Below, piece after piece: positions 8,037-16,575 of a stretch of DNA of 50,788 bases. The stretch is from JAWXBK01 sp034439975 (GTDB lineage: Bacteria > Pseudomonadota > Alphaproteobacteria > Dongiales > Dongiaceae). Position 1 is the stretch's first letter. Every line of letters begins with the position of its first letter. The notes under the pieces are model-generated. The model worked only from the letters and a program-made list of their open reading frames with translations. It was not told where the DNA came from and made no database searches. Made by a program: the position numbers and the translations under genes. The stretch covers positions 1 to 50,788 of the forward strand of contig JAWXBK010000039.1 in NCBI GenBank assembly GCA_034439975.1. Reading direction: 5' to 3'.

Positions 8037-9023
8037 TCACCCGAAGGCCGGCGCGCCTTCGACCAATCGCACATAGCCCGGAAAATCGATGTTCGTGCCG
8101 CAGACGACGATCGCGGTATGGCGCCCGCGCAGACGCTCGGCCAGCGGCCCAAGCGCGGTCATGAGGGCAGCGGCACCCGCAGGCTCGACCGCCAGTTTCA
8201 GTCGCTCGAACATCAGAGCCATGCCCGTCCGCATGACATCGTCAGGCAGCAGCACGATCTCCGAGAGATAGTGACGGCAGAGTTCGAATGTATACGGCGT
8301 CGCATGCGGTGCGTTGAGGCTGTCGGCGATGGTCCGGCGGTCGTCGAGCGCAAGCGGCCGGCCGGCCTCGATGCTGCGCGTCATTACCGGCGATCCCTCG
8401 GGCTCGACGCCGAAAATCTCGCATGAGGGATGCAGATGCCGGATCGCAGCGGCAATGCCGGCACATAGACCGCCGCCGCCGATCGGGATCACGACGGCAT
8501 CGAGTCGGTCGACCTGGCGGGCAAGCTCGAGCCCCACGGTCGCGGTCCCGAGCACGGTCAGTTTCCCTTCGAACGGATGCACGAACGAACGGCCCTCGCG
8601 CTCGCGGAGTTCCTCCACCCGGGAGAAGGCTTCGGCGATGTCGTCGGTCAATACGATCCGCGCGCCATAACGACGGCACAGAGCCTGTCGAAACGGGTTC
8701 GCCGTCTTCGGCATGACAACGGTCGCATCGATACCGAGCAGCGACGCGGCGTAGGCGACGCCGGCTGCGTGATTGCCGGCACTCACCGCAACCACACCGC
8801 GCTCACGTTCCGCGTCGCCCAGATGCAGCAAGTTGGTGAGTGCGCCGCGCGGCTTGAACGTGCCGGTGCGCTGCAACAGTTCGAGCTTGAGATGCAGGAT
8901 GGCATCCTTGCCGAGCGCCCACTCGACAATCTCGTCATGCCATTCATGGACCGGTGTCGTTGCGACCATGTCGCCAAGGCGCGTGCGATTGGCTTCGATC
9001 TCGGCGAGTGTTGGTATGTCCAT
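8037..9023 (-). CDS. Threonine/serine dehydratase-type PLP enzyme
   Basis: A 328-residue fold-type II PLP enzyme. The Schiff-base lysine is K57 in RTGTFKPRGAL, the substrate loop is SAGNHAAGVAYAASLLG, and the glycine loop holding the PLP phosphate is IPIGGGGLCAG. There is no C-terminal ACT domain, so it resembles catabolic threonine dehydratase, serine racemase or the EutB-type dehydratase of ectoine breakdown rather than allosteric IlvA. I chose the ATG at 9023 (MDIPTLAEI) because AGGA lies eight bases upstream; the frame is open further upstream but that extension looks non-coding. Threonine to 2-oxobutanoate is the likeliest reaction; no neighbour confirms the substrate. Confidence 0.82.
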   Translation of the reverse strand: MDIPTLAEIEANRTRLGDMVATTPVHEWHDEIVEWALGKDAILHLKLELLQRTGTFKPRGALTNLLHLGDAERERGVVAVSAGNHAAGVAYAASLLGIDATVVMPKTANPFRQALCRRYGARIVLTDDIAEAFSRVEELREREGRSFVHPFEGKLTVLGTATVGLELARQVDRLDAVVIPIGGGGLCAGIAAAIRHLHPSCEIFGVEPEGSPVMTRSIEAGRPLALDDRRTIADSLNAPHATPYTFELCRHYLSEIVLLPDDVMRTGMALMFERLKLAVEPAGAAALMTALGPLAERLRGRHTAIVVCGTNIDFPGYVRLVEGAPAFG

Positions 9024-9370
9024 TATGTGATCCTGGCAGGAGAACGGCTGCGTCGCACGAGGGACCGCGATGCAAACCATCGGATGAAAAGCGGCTTGTC
9101 GGCACGGAGCGGTAAATTGTGACAATGATCGGCCATAAGGGATCGAAGGGCGGCTTCAGTACCATGCGCCATACCTTCTGATCTTCGTCCGAGCCGTTCA
9201 GCTCTACACCCCACCGGTCGGTCGTCTGGTTCAACTCTTCCGCTCCTGAAATTCTTCGAAGTCTAAAGCTCGCTGGAACGCCACCCTCTTATGAATTTAC
9301 ACTGGCCGATCTGGTAGGTCACATTTTCTTCGGTCGCTCGGTGGCACCCGCGTCTGTGGGAATCAGGACA
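9024..9370. other. 347 bp intergenic region between divergent genes
   Basis: No coding sequence is supported here. From about 9230 the composition becomes more A+T rich and continues so into the next gene. Promoters for the dehydratase (-) and the DUF5677-like gene (+) should lie here, but no clean -35/-10 pair was found. Confidence 0.4.
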
Positions 9371-10078
9371 ATGAACGCCGTCGAACAGAACCTTGCCCAC
9401 TGGAAGGAGTCGCTCGTCTCGAGCATTCCGGTTGGCGGCCTGCTATCCCGCAACCCCGTTGTGTTTAAGTGGAAGGCACCCTTTCGAGTCTGGATGCTGC
9501 GTGAGGCTGTGTTTTGGCGGCTGCATGATTTGATGACGCAATCCTACGCGCTGCATCAACAGGGGCATGGCCTCGGCGCACGTATCCTATTGCGGAGCGG
9601 CTTAGAGTCGCTCGCCACACTGATCTACCTCAATCAGCTTATGCGACAGGTGCTCGACGGCAAGTTAAGCTTCCATGACTTCGGGGAAAGGACCGTGGTG
9701 CTGCTGCTCGGGTCACGGGACGGTTCGACGGAGCATCGATCTATCAACATTATGACGATCCTTCAGAAATGCGACACGCGTTATCCCGGCATCGAAAAAC
9801 TCTATGCAATCCTGTCCGAAAGTGCTCACCCAAATTACGAGGGCCTGGTGGCTAGTTATTCAAAGATCGATCACGACGAGTACGAGACGCATTTCTCGAA
9901 CCGATGGATGGAGCTGTACGGCGATCGGCACCTTGGGTCGATGGAACTGTGCATGAGTACGTTCCACGACGAGTATAACGACGTTTGGCCCGCTCTCATG
10001 AACGAGCTTGAAGGTTGGATCGAGGCAAATGATGCCGAGCTTGAGGTGACCAAGAGCAACCCACTGACCCCGCCCTGA
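9371..10078 (+). CDS. DUF5677-like protein of unknown function
   Basis: A 235-residue soluble, largely helical protein. It resembles the DUF5677 group by the segment GARILLRSGLESLATLIYLNQL and the SESAHPN motif in a later helix. The role of that family is not established. No membrane segments or signal peptide. I chose the ATG at 9371; a GTG at 9341 in frame would add ten residues but has no ribosome site. GC content is visibly lower than in flanking genes and the gene sits beside tRNA-Arg, so it may have been acquired. It stands alone in its orientation. Confidence 0.6.
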   Translation: MNAVEQNLAHWKESLVSSIPVGGLLSRNPVVFKWKAPFRVWMLREAVFWRLHDLMTQSYALHQQGHGLGARILLRSGLESLATLIYLNQLMRQVLDGKLSFHDFGERTVVLLLGSRDGSTEHRSINIMTILQKCDTRYPGIEKLYAILSESAHPNYEGLVASYSKIDHDEYETHFSNRWMELYGDRHLGSMELCMSTFHDEYNDVWPALMNELEGWIEANDAELEVTKSNPLTPP

Positions 10079-10140
10079 AGCAGCGCGGATGACCAATCCG
10101 TGACAAAAACCAGTGCAGCCACGGCATAGTAAACTGGAAA

Positions 10141-10217
10141 TGGTGCGCCCGGGAGGACTCGAACCTCCGACCAACAGCTTAGAAGGCTGCTGCTCTATCC
10201 ATCTGAGCTACGGGCGC
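10141..10217 (-). tRNA. tRNA-Arg (anticodon UCU)
   Basis: A 77-base cloverleaf on the minus strand, including the encoded CCA end. Acceptor GCGCCCG pairs with CGGGCGC; D-arm GCTC/GAGC; anticodon stem GCAGC/GCTGT around loop CTTCTAA, giving anticodon TCT (reads AGA); T-arm GGAGG-TTCGAGT-CCTCC. Confidence 0.97.
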
Positions 10218-10253
10218 TCGTGGGGTGGCCCCACTGCACGCCGGAAGGCACGG

Positions 10254-10559
10254 TCAGTGGGTCCAGCGGCCGACGCGATTATAGGCGAAATTGTCTGCAT
10301 ATGCCTTCGGCCGGATCTTCCGAGCCTGCGGCGAGAGGATCTCGTACGAGAGCTTGTTTTTCCTGGCGTATGCGACCGCCTCGGCCTCGCTATCGAAGAA
10401 CAGGCGAAGCTGGCGTCTGGTATCGCCCGACGAAGTCCAGCCCATCAGCGGATCGGCACGCCGCGCCTCGGCGGGCTCGAACTCCAGCAGCCAGCGCTGC
10501 GTGTTGCCCTCGCCGGACTGGGTTGCCGTCTTGCTCGGCCGATAGATCCGCACATGCAT
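10254..10559 (-). CDS. NDUFS4-like NADH dehydrogenase (complex I) accessory subunit
   Basis: A 101-residue protein of the 'ETC complex I subunit conserved region' family (PF04800), the bacterial homologue of mitochondrial NDUFS4, a peripheral-arm assembly or stability factor. Diagnostic are the N-terminal VRIYRPSKTATQSG, WLLEFEP, PLMGWTSSGDTRRQLRLFF, and EAVAYARKNKLSYEI. No targeting signal is needed in bacteria. The start at 10559 has GGAAG upstream. It sits between two tRNA genes on the same strand and away from any nuo genes in the window. This family is a good marker of an alphaproteobacterial host. Confidence 0.88.
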   Translation of the reverse strand: MHVRIYRPSKTATQSGEGNTQRWLLEFEPAEARRADPLMGWTSSGDTRRQLRLFFDSEAEAVAYARKNKLSYEILSPQARKIRPKAYADNFAYNRVGRWTH

Positions 10560-10597
10560 GGGAGGTCTTCCATCTTGACGAACAGGTCTTAGTGCGC

Positions 10598-10674
<77 letters not shown>

Positions 10675-10927
10675 GCGCCCGGAATCCGCGGGAAAATAGG
10701 GGTTCGGCAGCGCCCGCGCAACGGTGCTGCCGGAATCGACGCCCTGACGCCTTCGTTCGCCGCGTCCAAACCGCCGCCGCGGGTCCACCCGGGTTTGCCC
10801 GCCACCTCGAATCGCTGCGATCCATTGCGGGTTGGCCGTGCCAGTCGTTCCAGAGGGTCGCGGCTTGACGGGTTGCCGCCCGCCCGGGCATCAGGGGTAC
10901 CGGATCAATCCCCGCGACAGGCGGCCA

Positions 10928-11509
10928 ATGGCGCAGACGAAAGTTTTCTGCATCGGGTTCCACAAGACCGGAACGTCGAGCCTCGCGCAGGCACTCCGCC
11001 GCCTCGCCTATCGCGTCTGCTTTAACCTGCAATGGAACAATCCCGATCTGATCCGGGACGTCGAGCGCGTCTGCTTCGACCTGACCAAGAAGTACGACGC
11101 ATTCGAAGACAATCCTTGGCCCCTGCTCTACCAGCAGCTCGACGAGTGGTATCCCGAGGCGAAGTTCATCCTGACCCGGCGGGACACCGAATCCTGGTAT
11201 CGCAGCGCCTCCAATTTCTTTGGCGACCGCTCGACCCTCATGCGGCAATGGATCTATGGCGAGAATGCCGGCTCGCCGATCGGCAACAAGGCGATCTATT
11301 GCGAACGGTACGACCGGCATTACCGCGACGTGCTCGCGCATTTTGCGGATCAGCCCGACCGAATGACGATCATGGACATCACCAAGGGCGACAGCTGGCC
11401 GGAGCTGTGCCGTTTCCTCGGCAAGAACGTACCGGATGCGCCCTTCCCGCACGCCAAGCGCGCCGAGTATCAGGGCGACGGCGATGCCAAGGCCGGGCGG
11501 AACGACTGA
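10928..11509 (+). CDS. Sulfotransferase family protein (Sulfotransfer_4-like)
   Basis: A 193-residue protein. It starts with the PAPS-binding strand-loop KVFCIGFHKTGTSSLAQAL (residues 4-22), in which HKTGTSS is the phosphosulfate loop with Lys and Ser/Thr. A second motif, AKFILTRRDTESWYRSA, matches the 3'-phosphate site. It is closer to the Sulfotransfer_4 group than the protein at 7193-8023, and the two are not close paralogues. The acceptor is unknown. The ATG at 10928 (MAQTKVF) was chosen because it sits just before the first core strand; upstream in-frame codons look non-coding. The 253 bp before it, back to tRNA-Pro, hold nothing else recognisable. Confidence 0.78.
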   Translation: MAQTKVFCIGFHKTGTSSLAQALRRLAYRVCFNLQWNNPDLIRDVERVCFDLTKKYDAFEDNPWPLLYQQLDEWYPEAKFILTRRDTESWYRSASNFFGDRSTLMRQWIYGENAGSPIGNKAIYCERYDRHYRDVLAHFADQPDRMTIMDITKGDSWPELCRFLGKNVPDAPFPHAKRAEYQGDGDAKAGRND

Positions 11510-11676
11510 CGGGCATCGCGTTCGGCCGAATACTCCGTCAGTGAGGCATTCTCCATAAAATCAACGACTTCCACGATCGAGCCTCTCGCCAGCCGCCGCG
11601 GGCTTGTGATATAAGTAAGCGAATACGGTCAGTTCGGGTCCGCATTTCAGCGGGGCCAAGACCTCAAGGGCACAAA

Positions 11677-11901
11677 ATGTTGGTGGCATTGACGAATCGT
11701 CGGAAATCCCCGCCTGTGGATATCGGCGGACGCTTCAGCAAGCGCGAAACTCCCTGGGTCGTCTGGGAGGTCAAATCGACCTATCGCGGGATCGACGGGT
11801 ATCCTTACGCCGCGATGATCTGTCTCGCCGATCCGACGCAGCACAAGACACTCAGCCTGCGCGTTCTCGAAGACGGCGAACAATACGCACGAGTGGGTTG
11901 A
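11677..11901 (+). CDS. Small conserved-looking hypothetical protein
   Basis: A 74-residue soluble protein that I do not recognise. The N-terminus is basic (TNRRKSPPVDIGGRF); the rest looks like a small beta-rich domain (WVVWEVKSTYRGIDGYPYAAMI, then TLSLRVLEDGEQY). A weak AAGGG lies about 8 bases before the ATG. Third-position GC bias supports coding. It lies between a sulfotransferase and an O-methyltransferase on the same strand, 167 bp after the former. Confidence 0.55.
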   Translation: MLVALTNRRKSPPVDIGGRFSKRETPWVVWEVKSTYRGIDGYPYAAMICLADPTQHKTLSLRVLEDGEQYARVG

Positions 11902-11953
11902 TCGTCCGGTCGCTTGCCGCGCACAGTAAGCGCCTGCAGCAACCGGAGCCGAC

Positions 11954-12616
11954 ATGTCCAACCGCACCGTCAATCTGAACGATCGTCTCTACAGATATCT
12001 GCTCGAGCATTCCTCGCGCGAAGACGCATTGTTGCGCCGACTGCGCGAGGAAACTGCCAAGCTTCCGATGGCGATGATGCAGATCTCGCCCGAACAAGGT
12101 CAGTTCATGAATCTGCTGACCGAGATTGTCGGAGCCCGGCGCGTCATCGAGGTCGGTACCTTCACCGGCTACAGCTCGATTTGCGTCGCGCGTGCGTTGC
12201 CGGCCAACGGCCATCTGATCTGCTGCGATGTGTCTGAAGAATACACGTCAATCGCCCGCCGCTACTGGGCGGAAGCGGGGTTGACCGACCACATCACCCT
12301 CAAGATCGCACCCGCACTGAAGACGCTGGATGCGCTGGTCGCGGCCGGCGAAGACGGCCAATACGATCTCGCTTTCATCGATGCCGACAAGTCGAACTAT
12401 GACGGCTATTACGAGCGCGTTCTGCGGCTCCTGCGGCAGGGCGGCGTCATCATGGTCGACAACGTGCTGTGGGGCGGCGCCGTGGCCGATCCGGCCGTGA
12501 CCGATGAAGACACCGCCGCGATCCGCCGGCTGAACGACAAGCTGCACAAGGACGAGCGCATCAGCATGAGCCTCGTCCCGATCGGCGACGGCGTGACATT
12601 GGCTCGCAAGCGCTGA
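11954..12616 (+). CDS. Class I SAM-dependent O-methyltransferase (caffeoyl-CoA OMT-like)
   Basis: A 220-residue cation-dependent catechol-type O-methyltransferase. The SAM motif I is VIEVGTFTGYSSICVARAL, the acidic residue after beta-2 is in LICCDVSEEY, the metal-binding aspartates are in LAFIDADKSNYDGYYE and VMVDNVLWGG, and the C-terminus is the usual GDGVTLARKR. The N-terminal region LRRLREETAKLPMAMMQISPEQGQF is the substrate lid of this family. The natural acceptor is unknown. It follows the 74-residue gene by 52 bp and converges on the solute-binding protein gene. Confidence 0.88.
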   Translation: MSNRTVNLNDRLYRYLLEHSSREDALLRRLREETAKLPMAMMQISPEQGQFMNLLTEIVGARRVIEVGTFTGYSSICVARALPANGHLICCDVSEEYTSIARRYWAEAGLTDHITLKIAPALKTLDALVAAGEDGQYDLAFIDADKSNYDGYYERVLRLLRQGGVIMVDNVLWGGAVADPAVTDEDTAAIRRLNDKLHKDERISMSLVPIGDGVTLARKR

Positions 12617-12725
12617 TCTCTCAAAGGGTCGCCGCGCAGGTTCGATCGGAACCGGCGTGGCGCCAGATCATCGCGCCCACCCCGCCCTAATGTGAGTTCC
12701 GCCGGATGGCCGATGGGTCCATCGC

Positions 12726-13832
12726 TCAGATCCCCGCCTTCACCGCTTCGAACATCTGGACGATTTTTTCTTCGTTCTGCATGCGCGACTGGAACACGCC
12801 GTTGTCGAGCACCGACATCGTGTTTTTCGGCAGTCCGATCGCCGCAAACTGTTCGTCTGTGACCAAGTCGTAAGCCTTCTCGTTGGCGTGGCCGTAACCG
12901 TAGGTCGTCATCCAGAACGCGCCGGACTGCGCATCGAGCACGCTGTCCATTACGTCATAGGCTTTGTCGGGCTGCGCCGCGTTCCTGTTCAGCACCATGC
13001 AGGAAACGAACGCGCTGATTCCTTCCTTTGGGTGGAACATGTATTTGACCGGCACGCCCTCCCGCAGCAGCGAGGCGTAGGCGTCGTTCCAGGTCATCGC
13101 CGCAACGATCTCGCCTGAGGCAATCGCCTGACCAAGCGAGGTCATGTCGGACGTGTACAGCCGAAGCAGCGGACGCTGCTCCACGAGCACGTCCTTCACC
13201 TTCGCGATCTCGGCATCACCCATCGTGTAGGGGTCGATGCCGGCATAGATTGCAGCACCCGCAACGGCGTCGGCGACGCCGTCGATCATCGCGAGTTTTC
13301 CCTCGTAGCGCTTGTCCCAGAGCAGACCCCAACTCTCCTCGTCGACCTCGACGAGATCGGAGCGATAAATGACCGATGTCATACCCCAGCCGACGGGTGC
13401 CAGCCATTGCTGGCCATCGTAGACAGCGTCCGTCACGTTGCGCAGGCGCTCGAACAGGTCCGGCCAGTTGCTCAACCGGTCTGGGTCGATCGGCTGCAGA
13501 ACTCCAGCCTCGCGCCAGCGTGCAACCGAATAGCTTCCGCAATAGGTGACATCGGGCTCAAACCCGCTGCGCAGCTTGTTGAGCGCCTCCTCCTCGTCGC
13601 CCCAGAAGGCCGTGTTCGGCATCGCGCCATACTTGTCGATGTAGCGTTGAAACAGGCCGTCCTCGGCGAGCCCGCCGAGCGTGTAGTAGGTCGCCTGATC
13701 GTCCGCCCGTGCCAGACGGCGGCTGACTGGCAGAAGTACCGTGGCGATACCAACCGAGGCGAGGCAGCGATTGAACTCGCGCCGTGACATACGGCCCGAG
13801 AAAATCCGATCGCGAAAGCGCTGGATATTCAT
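12726..13832 (-). CDS. Tat-exported spermidine/putrescine-type solute-binding protein (orphan)
   Basis: A 368-residue periplasmic binding protein. The N-terminus has a twin-arginine signal (SRREFNRCLASVGIATVL, residues 15-32) cleaved near ARADDQ, so it is exported folded. The mature part fits the PotD/PotF group: it binds through segments such as TFDPDVTYCGSYSV-like, PVGWGMTSVIYRSDLV and ATMTWNDAYASLL-like stretches. No permease or ATPase genes are adjacent, so its transporter partner lies elsewhere or it is a lone receptor. It is preceded by GGAGGAGACAGG and is 42 bp downstream of the CxxC protein gene, probably in one transcript. Confidence 0.82.
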   Translation of the reverse strand: MNIQRFRDRIFSGRMSRREFNRCLASVGIATVLLPVSRRLARADDQATYYTLGGLAEDGLFQRYIDKYGAMPNTAFWGDEEEALNKLRSGFEPDVTYCGSYSVARWREAGVLQPIDPDRLSNWPDLFERLRNVTDAVYDGQQWLAPVGWGMTSVIYRSDLVEVDEESWGLLWDKRYEGKLAMIDGVADAVAGAAIYAGIDPYTMGDAEIAKVKDVLVEQRPLLRLYTSDMTSLGQAIASGEIVAAMTWNDAYASLLREGVPVKYMFHPKEGISAFVSCMVLNRNAAQPDKAYDVMDSVLDAQSGAFWMTTYGYGHANEKAYDLVTDEQFAAIGLPKNTMSVLDNGVFQSRMQNEEKIVQMFEAVKAGI

Positions 13833-13874
13833 TTTCCTGTCTCCTCCCTGTGGACCGGAGTCCTGTTTCGACGG

Positions 13875-14498
13875 TCAGTCGACCGGTTTGGCCATCGTAT
13901 GGCCCCACGCGTCGGGGTCGTCCGTGACGTTGGGTGAGGCGCCGACGATCTCGCCACGTGTCGTAACGCCGAGTCCCATAACGGTCCGGTTGGCATAGGC
14001 GAAATACGCGGTGACCTGATTGATTTCGAGAATTTCTCCGTCGCTGTATCCGACCTTGCGCAAATCGGCGACCCACTGCTGGCCGACCGAACGCGGATCG
14101 ACGGTCAGGGCGCGCGCATACTGCATTGCTAGCAGTTCTTTGCCGTCGAAGGCGTGCGCCGGATCGTCGGCGGCGAGCGCACCGCAGATGCTGATGGCCC
14201 GATCGTGATCCTCGATCAACCGGATCAGCCCCTCGAAATGATGCGCGGTGCAGTATGTGCAGCCGTTCAGCACGCTGACGTAGGCGCCGATCGATTCCAA
14301 GAACCAGCTCGGCAGCTTGTTGCCCGTGTGATAGAGTACGTTCTTGTAGAGGGCCATGTGGCCCTCCATCGTGTGCGGCCTTAGGCTGTGCACCATCATG
14401 ACGTGATCGATGCTGCCGTCCGGCAACCTGATCCGGTCATACAGGGTCTTTAGGCGTCCAGTTGCCTTGTCATACGGGACATTTTCGATCCAGGACAT
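13875..14498 (-). CDS. Peroxidase-related protein, carboxymuconolactone decarboxylase/AhpD fold
   Basis: A 207-residue all-helical protein of the 'uncharacterised peroxidase-related enzyme' group. The redox motif is CTYCTAHH (C80, C83, H87), the CxxCxxxH signature of AhpD-type thiol peroxidase or reductase domains. Flanking SVLNGCTYCTAHHFEGLIRL and ITVNQVTAYFAYANR-like segments match the family. The substrate is unknown; family members handle hydroperoxides. GGGGAAG precedes the ATG. It is upstream of, and likely co-transcribed with, the Tat-exported binding protein. Confidence 0.8.
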   Translation of the reverse strand: MSWIENVPYDKATGRLKTLYDRIRLPDGSIDHVMMVHSLRPHTMEGHMALYKNVLYHTGNKLPSWFLESIGAYVSVLNGCTYCTAHHFEGLIRLIEDHDRAISICGALAADDPAHAFDGKELLAMQYARALTVDPRSVGQQWVADLRKVGYSDGEILEINQVTAYFAYANRTVMGLGVTTRGEIVGASPNVTDDPDAWGHTMAKPVD

Positions 14499-14784
14499 CG
14501 TTCTTCCCCTGTGTTTTCTGACCTGGTGCGATTGTCAGTGAACCGACATTCCCCAGATGAAATCTGGAAAGGCGTAGACGATAACAGAGGGCGGGGTTCG
14601 CCGGAAGCCATAGACGGGCTGCGCAGTGCTTTCAGCGTTTCCGTCATGCTCAGCGTCCCCAACGACGTTTGATCTGCCGATTTGACCCTGTCCCTCGTCA
14701 ATCCGACACACTCCTTCCGTAGTGATGACGCATTCAACCGCCCCAGTACCTACGCTGGAGCCGGTCTTGGTCGCAGTTCGGCAA

Positions 14785-15069
14785 TCAGCCGCAGGATTTG
14801 TAATGCGCATCCACGTCCTCGACATGAACGTAGACACCCTGTGTAGAGCCCCACGGATTCGCAGCGTCCGGCTGCTTCGGTGCCGAGCCGAACATGATCA
14901 TACCATTGCCGAAACTCATCTACGCATGCGCGATGCCGCCGTCTGGCGAGTCATGGACCGCGTGCCGCTCGAAGCCGAATACCTGCTCGAGCCACGAGAC
15001 CGCCTTCCTTGCATCGGAAAAACGCAGAACCGGCATCACATCGGATTTGTTGTCGGATTGGGTTGCCAT
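14785..15069 (-). pseudogene. VOC/glyoxalase-family gene, disrupted
   Basis: From an ATG at 15069 the frame encodes MATQSDNKSDVMPVLRFSD, the start of a VOC dimer-fold protein. After HDSPDGGIAHA it meets an in-frame TAG at 14920-14922 and then continues in the same frame with convincing VOC sequence (MSFGNGMIMFGSAPKQP, then GVYVHVEDVDAHY) to a TGA at 14785-14787. The usual C-terminal half of such proteins (about 60 more residues, ending near LWSFGTY) is not found downstream in any frame. The gene therefore has both a point nonsense mutation and a lost 3' end. The remaining 286 bp to 14499 hold no gene I can support. Confidence 0.75.
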
Positions 15070-15170
15070 CGGATCGCTCCCTTGTTGGCATTCAAGCTTG
15101 CCGCACTCTAGGAGCCGCTCGCCGGCTGGTCTTGGACGTTTTTCCCGCCAGCCGACAGGCGGGCCCGCGG

Positions 15171-16025
15171 TCAGCCGGCCGCCGCGAGATGCCGGTATTC
15201 GCCGGGCGTGCAGCCGACAAAGGCCCGGAACTCGCGATTGAAATGCGCCTGGTCGTAGTAGCCACACTCAAGCGCCAGTTCCGACAAGGCGGGTCTCGAT
15301 GCTGTGTCGAGCCGCCGGACCGCGCGCTCGAACCAGTAGATGCGCGCCAAGATCTTGGGCGGCAGTCCGACCGTATCGTCGAACAACCTGATGAGCTGCT
15401 TGCGGCTGCAGTCGAGCTCGCGGGCAAGCATGCCGATACCAATTGCCCCGCCCGTCGCCTTTATGCCGCCCAGCGCCCGATCGACTTGATGCGGCGCATC
15501 CGCAGCCCGGGCAAGGCGCGTCAGCAGGGAATCATCGAGGATGCCGAAGCGCGCGCCAGTCCGGTGCAGTTCGAATCCGGTCGATCGTAATGCGGCCGTC
15601 GTCACCCGCAAGATCTTCGACCGCGACGATACGGTTTGCGATCTCGTGCATGGCGACTCCGAACAGCCGCCACGCGCCGGTGAGGGTGAAATCCACCTGC
15701 GGGCACTGCGAGCGGCCAAACGACCGGACCAGCGCATAGCGTCATGAAGGCCGGCGACAAAGCTGTCATAGGGTTCGAGCGTAGCAGAAAGATTGCCCGG
15801 CGAATCGATGTCGAGGGCCGGTCCAAGATTGATGACGAGCGGTACCAGCATCTTCGACGCCTCGGTCTGGCGCATGCCGGTTGAACTGTTTTCGATCCAG
15901 CCGTGATAGTCGCCCATGACGAGGCCGCGCAGGCGCGGATCCGGTGCCCGAAATACCGACTCCCACTTGCCGAGGGCGAAGGATTGGCGCACGAGGCGCA
16001 TCTCAATGGGGTCTGCCCGGGTCAA
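15171..16025 (-). CDS. AraC-family regulator with an out-of-frame central segment
   Basis: The frame is open for 284 codons, beginning at TTG 16025 with GGAGGAGGCGGC before it. The N-terminus (QSFALGKWESVFRAPDPRLRG) and the C-terminal AraC double helix-turn-helix (MLARELDCSRKQLIRLFDDT, then LALECGYYDQAHFNREFRAF) are normal. Residues from about 95 to 160 read as Ser/Arg-rich nonsense. Between about 15740 and 15552 a different minus-strand frame gives fluent protein (YALVRSFGRSQCPQVDFTL, then WRLFGVAMHEIANRIVAVED). The simplest explanation is a 1-base loss near 15739-15741 and a 2-base loss in the CG run near 15549-15556, which together restore frame. The product is probably defective unless these are assembly errors. 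It lies next to the broken VOC gene. Confidence 0.7.
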   Translation of the reverse strand: MTRADPIEMRLVRQSFALGKWESVFRAPDPRLRGLVMGDYHGWIENSSTGMRQTEASKMLVPLVINLGPALDIDSPGNLSATLEPYDSFVAGLHDAMRWSGRLAARSARRWISPSPARGGCSESPCTRSQTVSSRSKILRVTTAALRSTGFELHRTGARFGILDDSLLTRLARAADAPHQVDRALGGIKATGGAIGIGMLARELDCSRKQLIRLFDDTVGLPPKILARIYWFERAVRRLDTASRPALSELALECGYYDQAHFNREFRAFVGCTPGEYRHLAAAG

Positions 16026-16092
16026 GCCGCCTCCTCCGCAAGGCCGACAAGTCTAGGCCCGTCCGCCACTGCCAACCACCGCCCCTTACGGC

Positions 16093-16575
16093 TCAGCGCG
16101 CGCCTTCAGGCAGCAGGACAGCATCGCCCGGTTTGATGTCCAGGCGCGAGACGGTGCCGCCATTGAGTTCGAGCACGGCGACGATCGGTTTCCGGGAGTT
16201 GATGACTTCCTCGGAGAATGGCACCGCGCGCTCGCGGATCGTGGCGATCCTTCCATCGGCGCCGATGAACAGCATATCGAGGGGAATACGGGTATCGCGC
16301 ATCCACATGGTCACGATTTTCTCCGCCTCGTACACGAACAACATGCCCTGGTCCGGATCGAGGCGGTCGCGATGCATCAGGCCCACCGAGCGCTCGGCCG
16401 ATGTCCGCGCGATCTCTACAATGAAGTGGAGCTCCTCGCCCGATGCGGTCGTGATCGTCACGACATCGCCCGCGCCGTTGCCCCAGGCGGGCGCGGTGTG
16501 CCCGACAGACCCCAGGAGCAGCAACGCCGTCGATCCGCGCAGCAGCAGGTGCCGCCGGGAATATTCGTTTGTCAC
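16093..16575 (-). CDS. DUF192 family exported protein
   Basis: A 160-residue exported protein. The start is GTG 16575, which overlaps the upstream antiporter stop (GTGA). The signal sequence YSRRHLLLRGSTALLLLG has a twin arginine and could use Tat; cleavage is likely after PAWG. The mature DUF192 domain shows FIVEIARTSAERSVGLMHR, MLFVYEAEKIVTMWMRDT, and IPLDMLFIGADGRI. The fold is a small beta barrel; its role is not known. It is the last gene of the Mrp-like operon, but functional linkage beyond co-transcription is not established. Confidence 0.85.
   Translation of the reverse strand: MTNEYSRRHLLLRGSTALLLLGSVGHTAPAWGNGAGDVVTITTASGEELHFIVEIARTSAERSVGLMHRDRLDPDQGMLFVYEAEKIVTMWMRDTRIPLDMLFIGADGRIATIRERAVPFSEEVINSRKPIVAVLELNGGTVSRLDIKPGDAVLLPEGAR

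Noticed and set aside
14920..14922. In-frame TAG read as an amino acid (pyrrolysine-type)
   Set aside because: No pyl genes or insertion element are seen, and the gene also lacks its C-terminus, so simple decay is far likelier.
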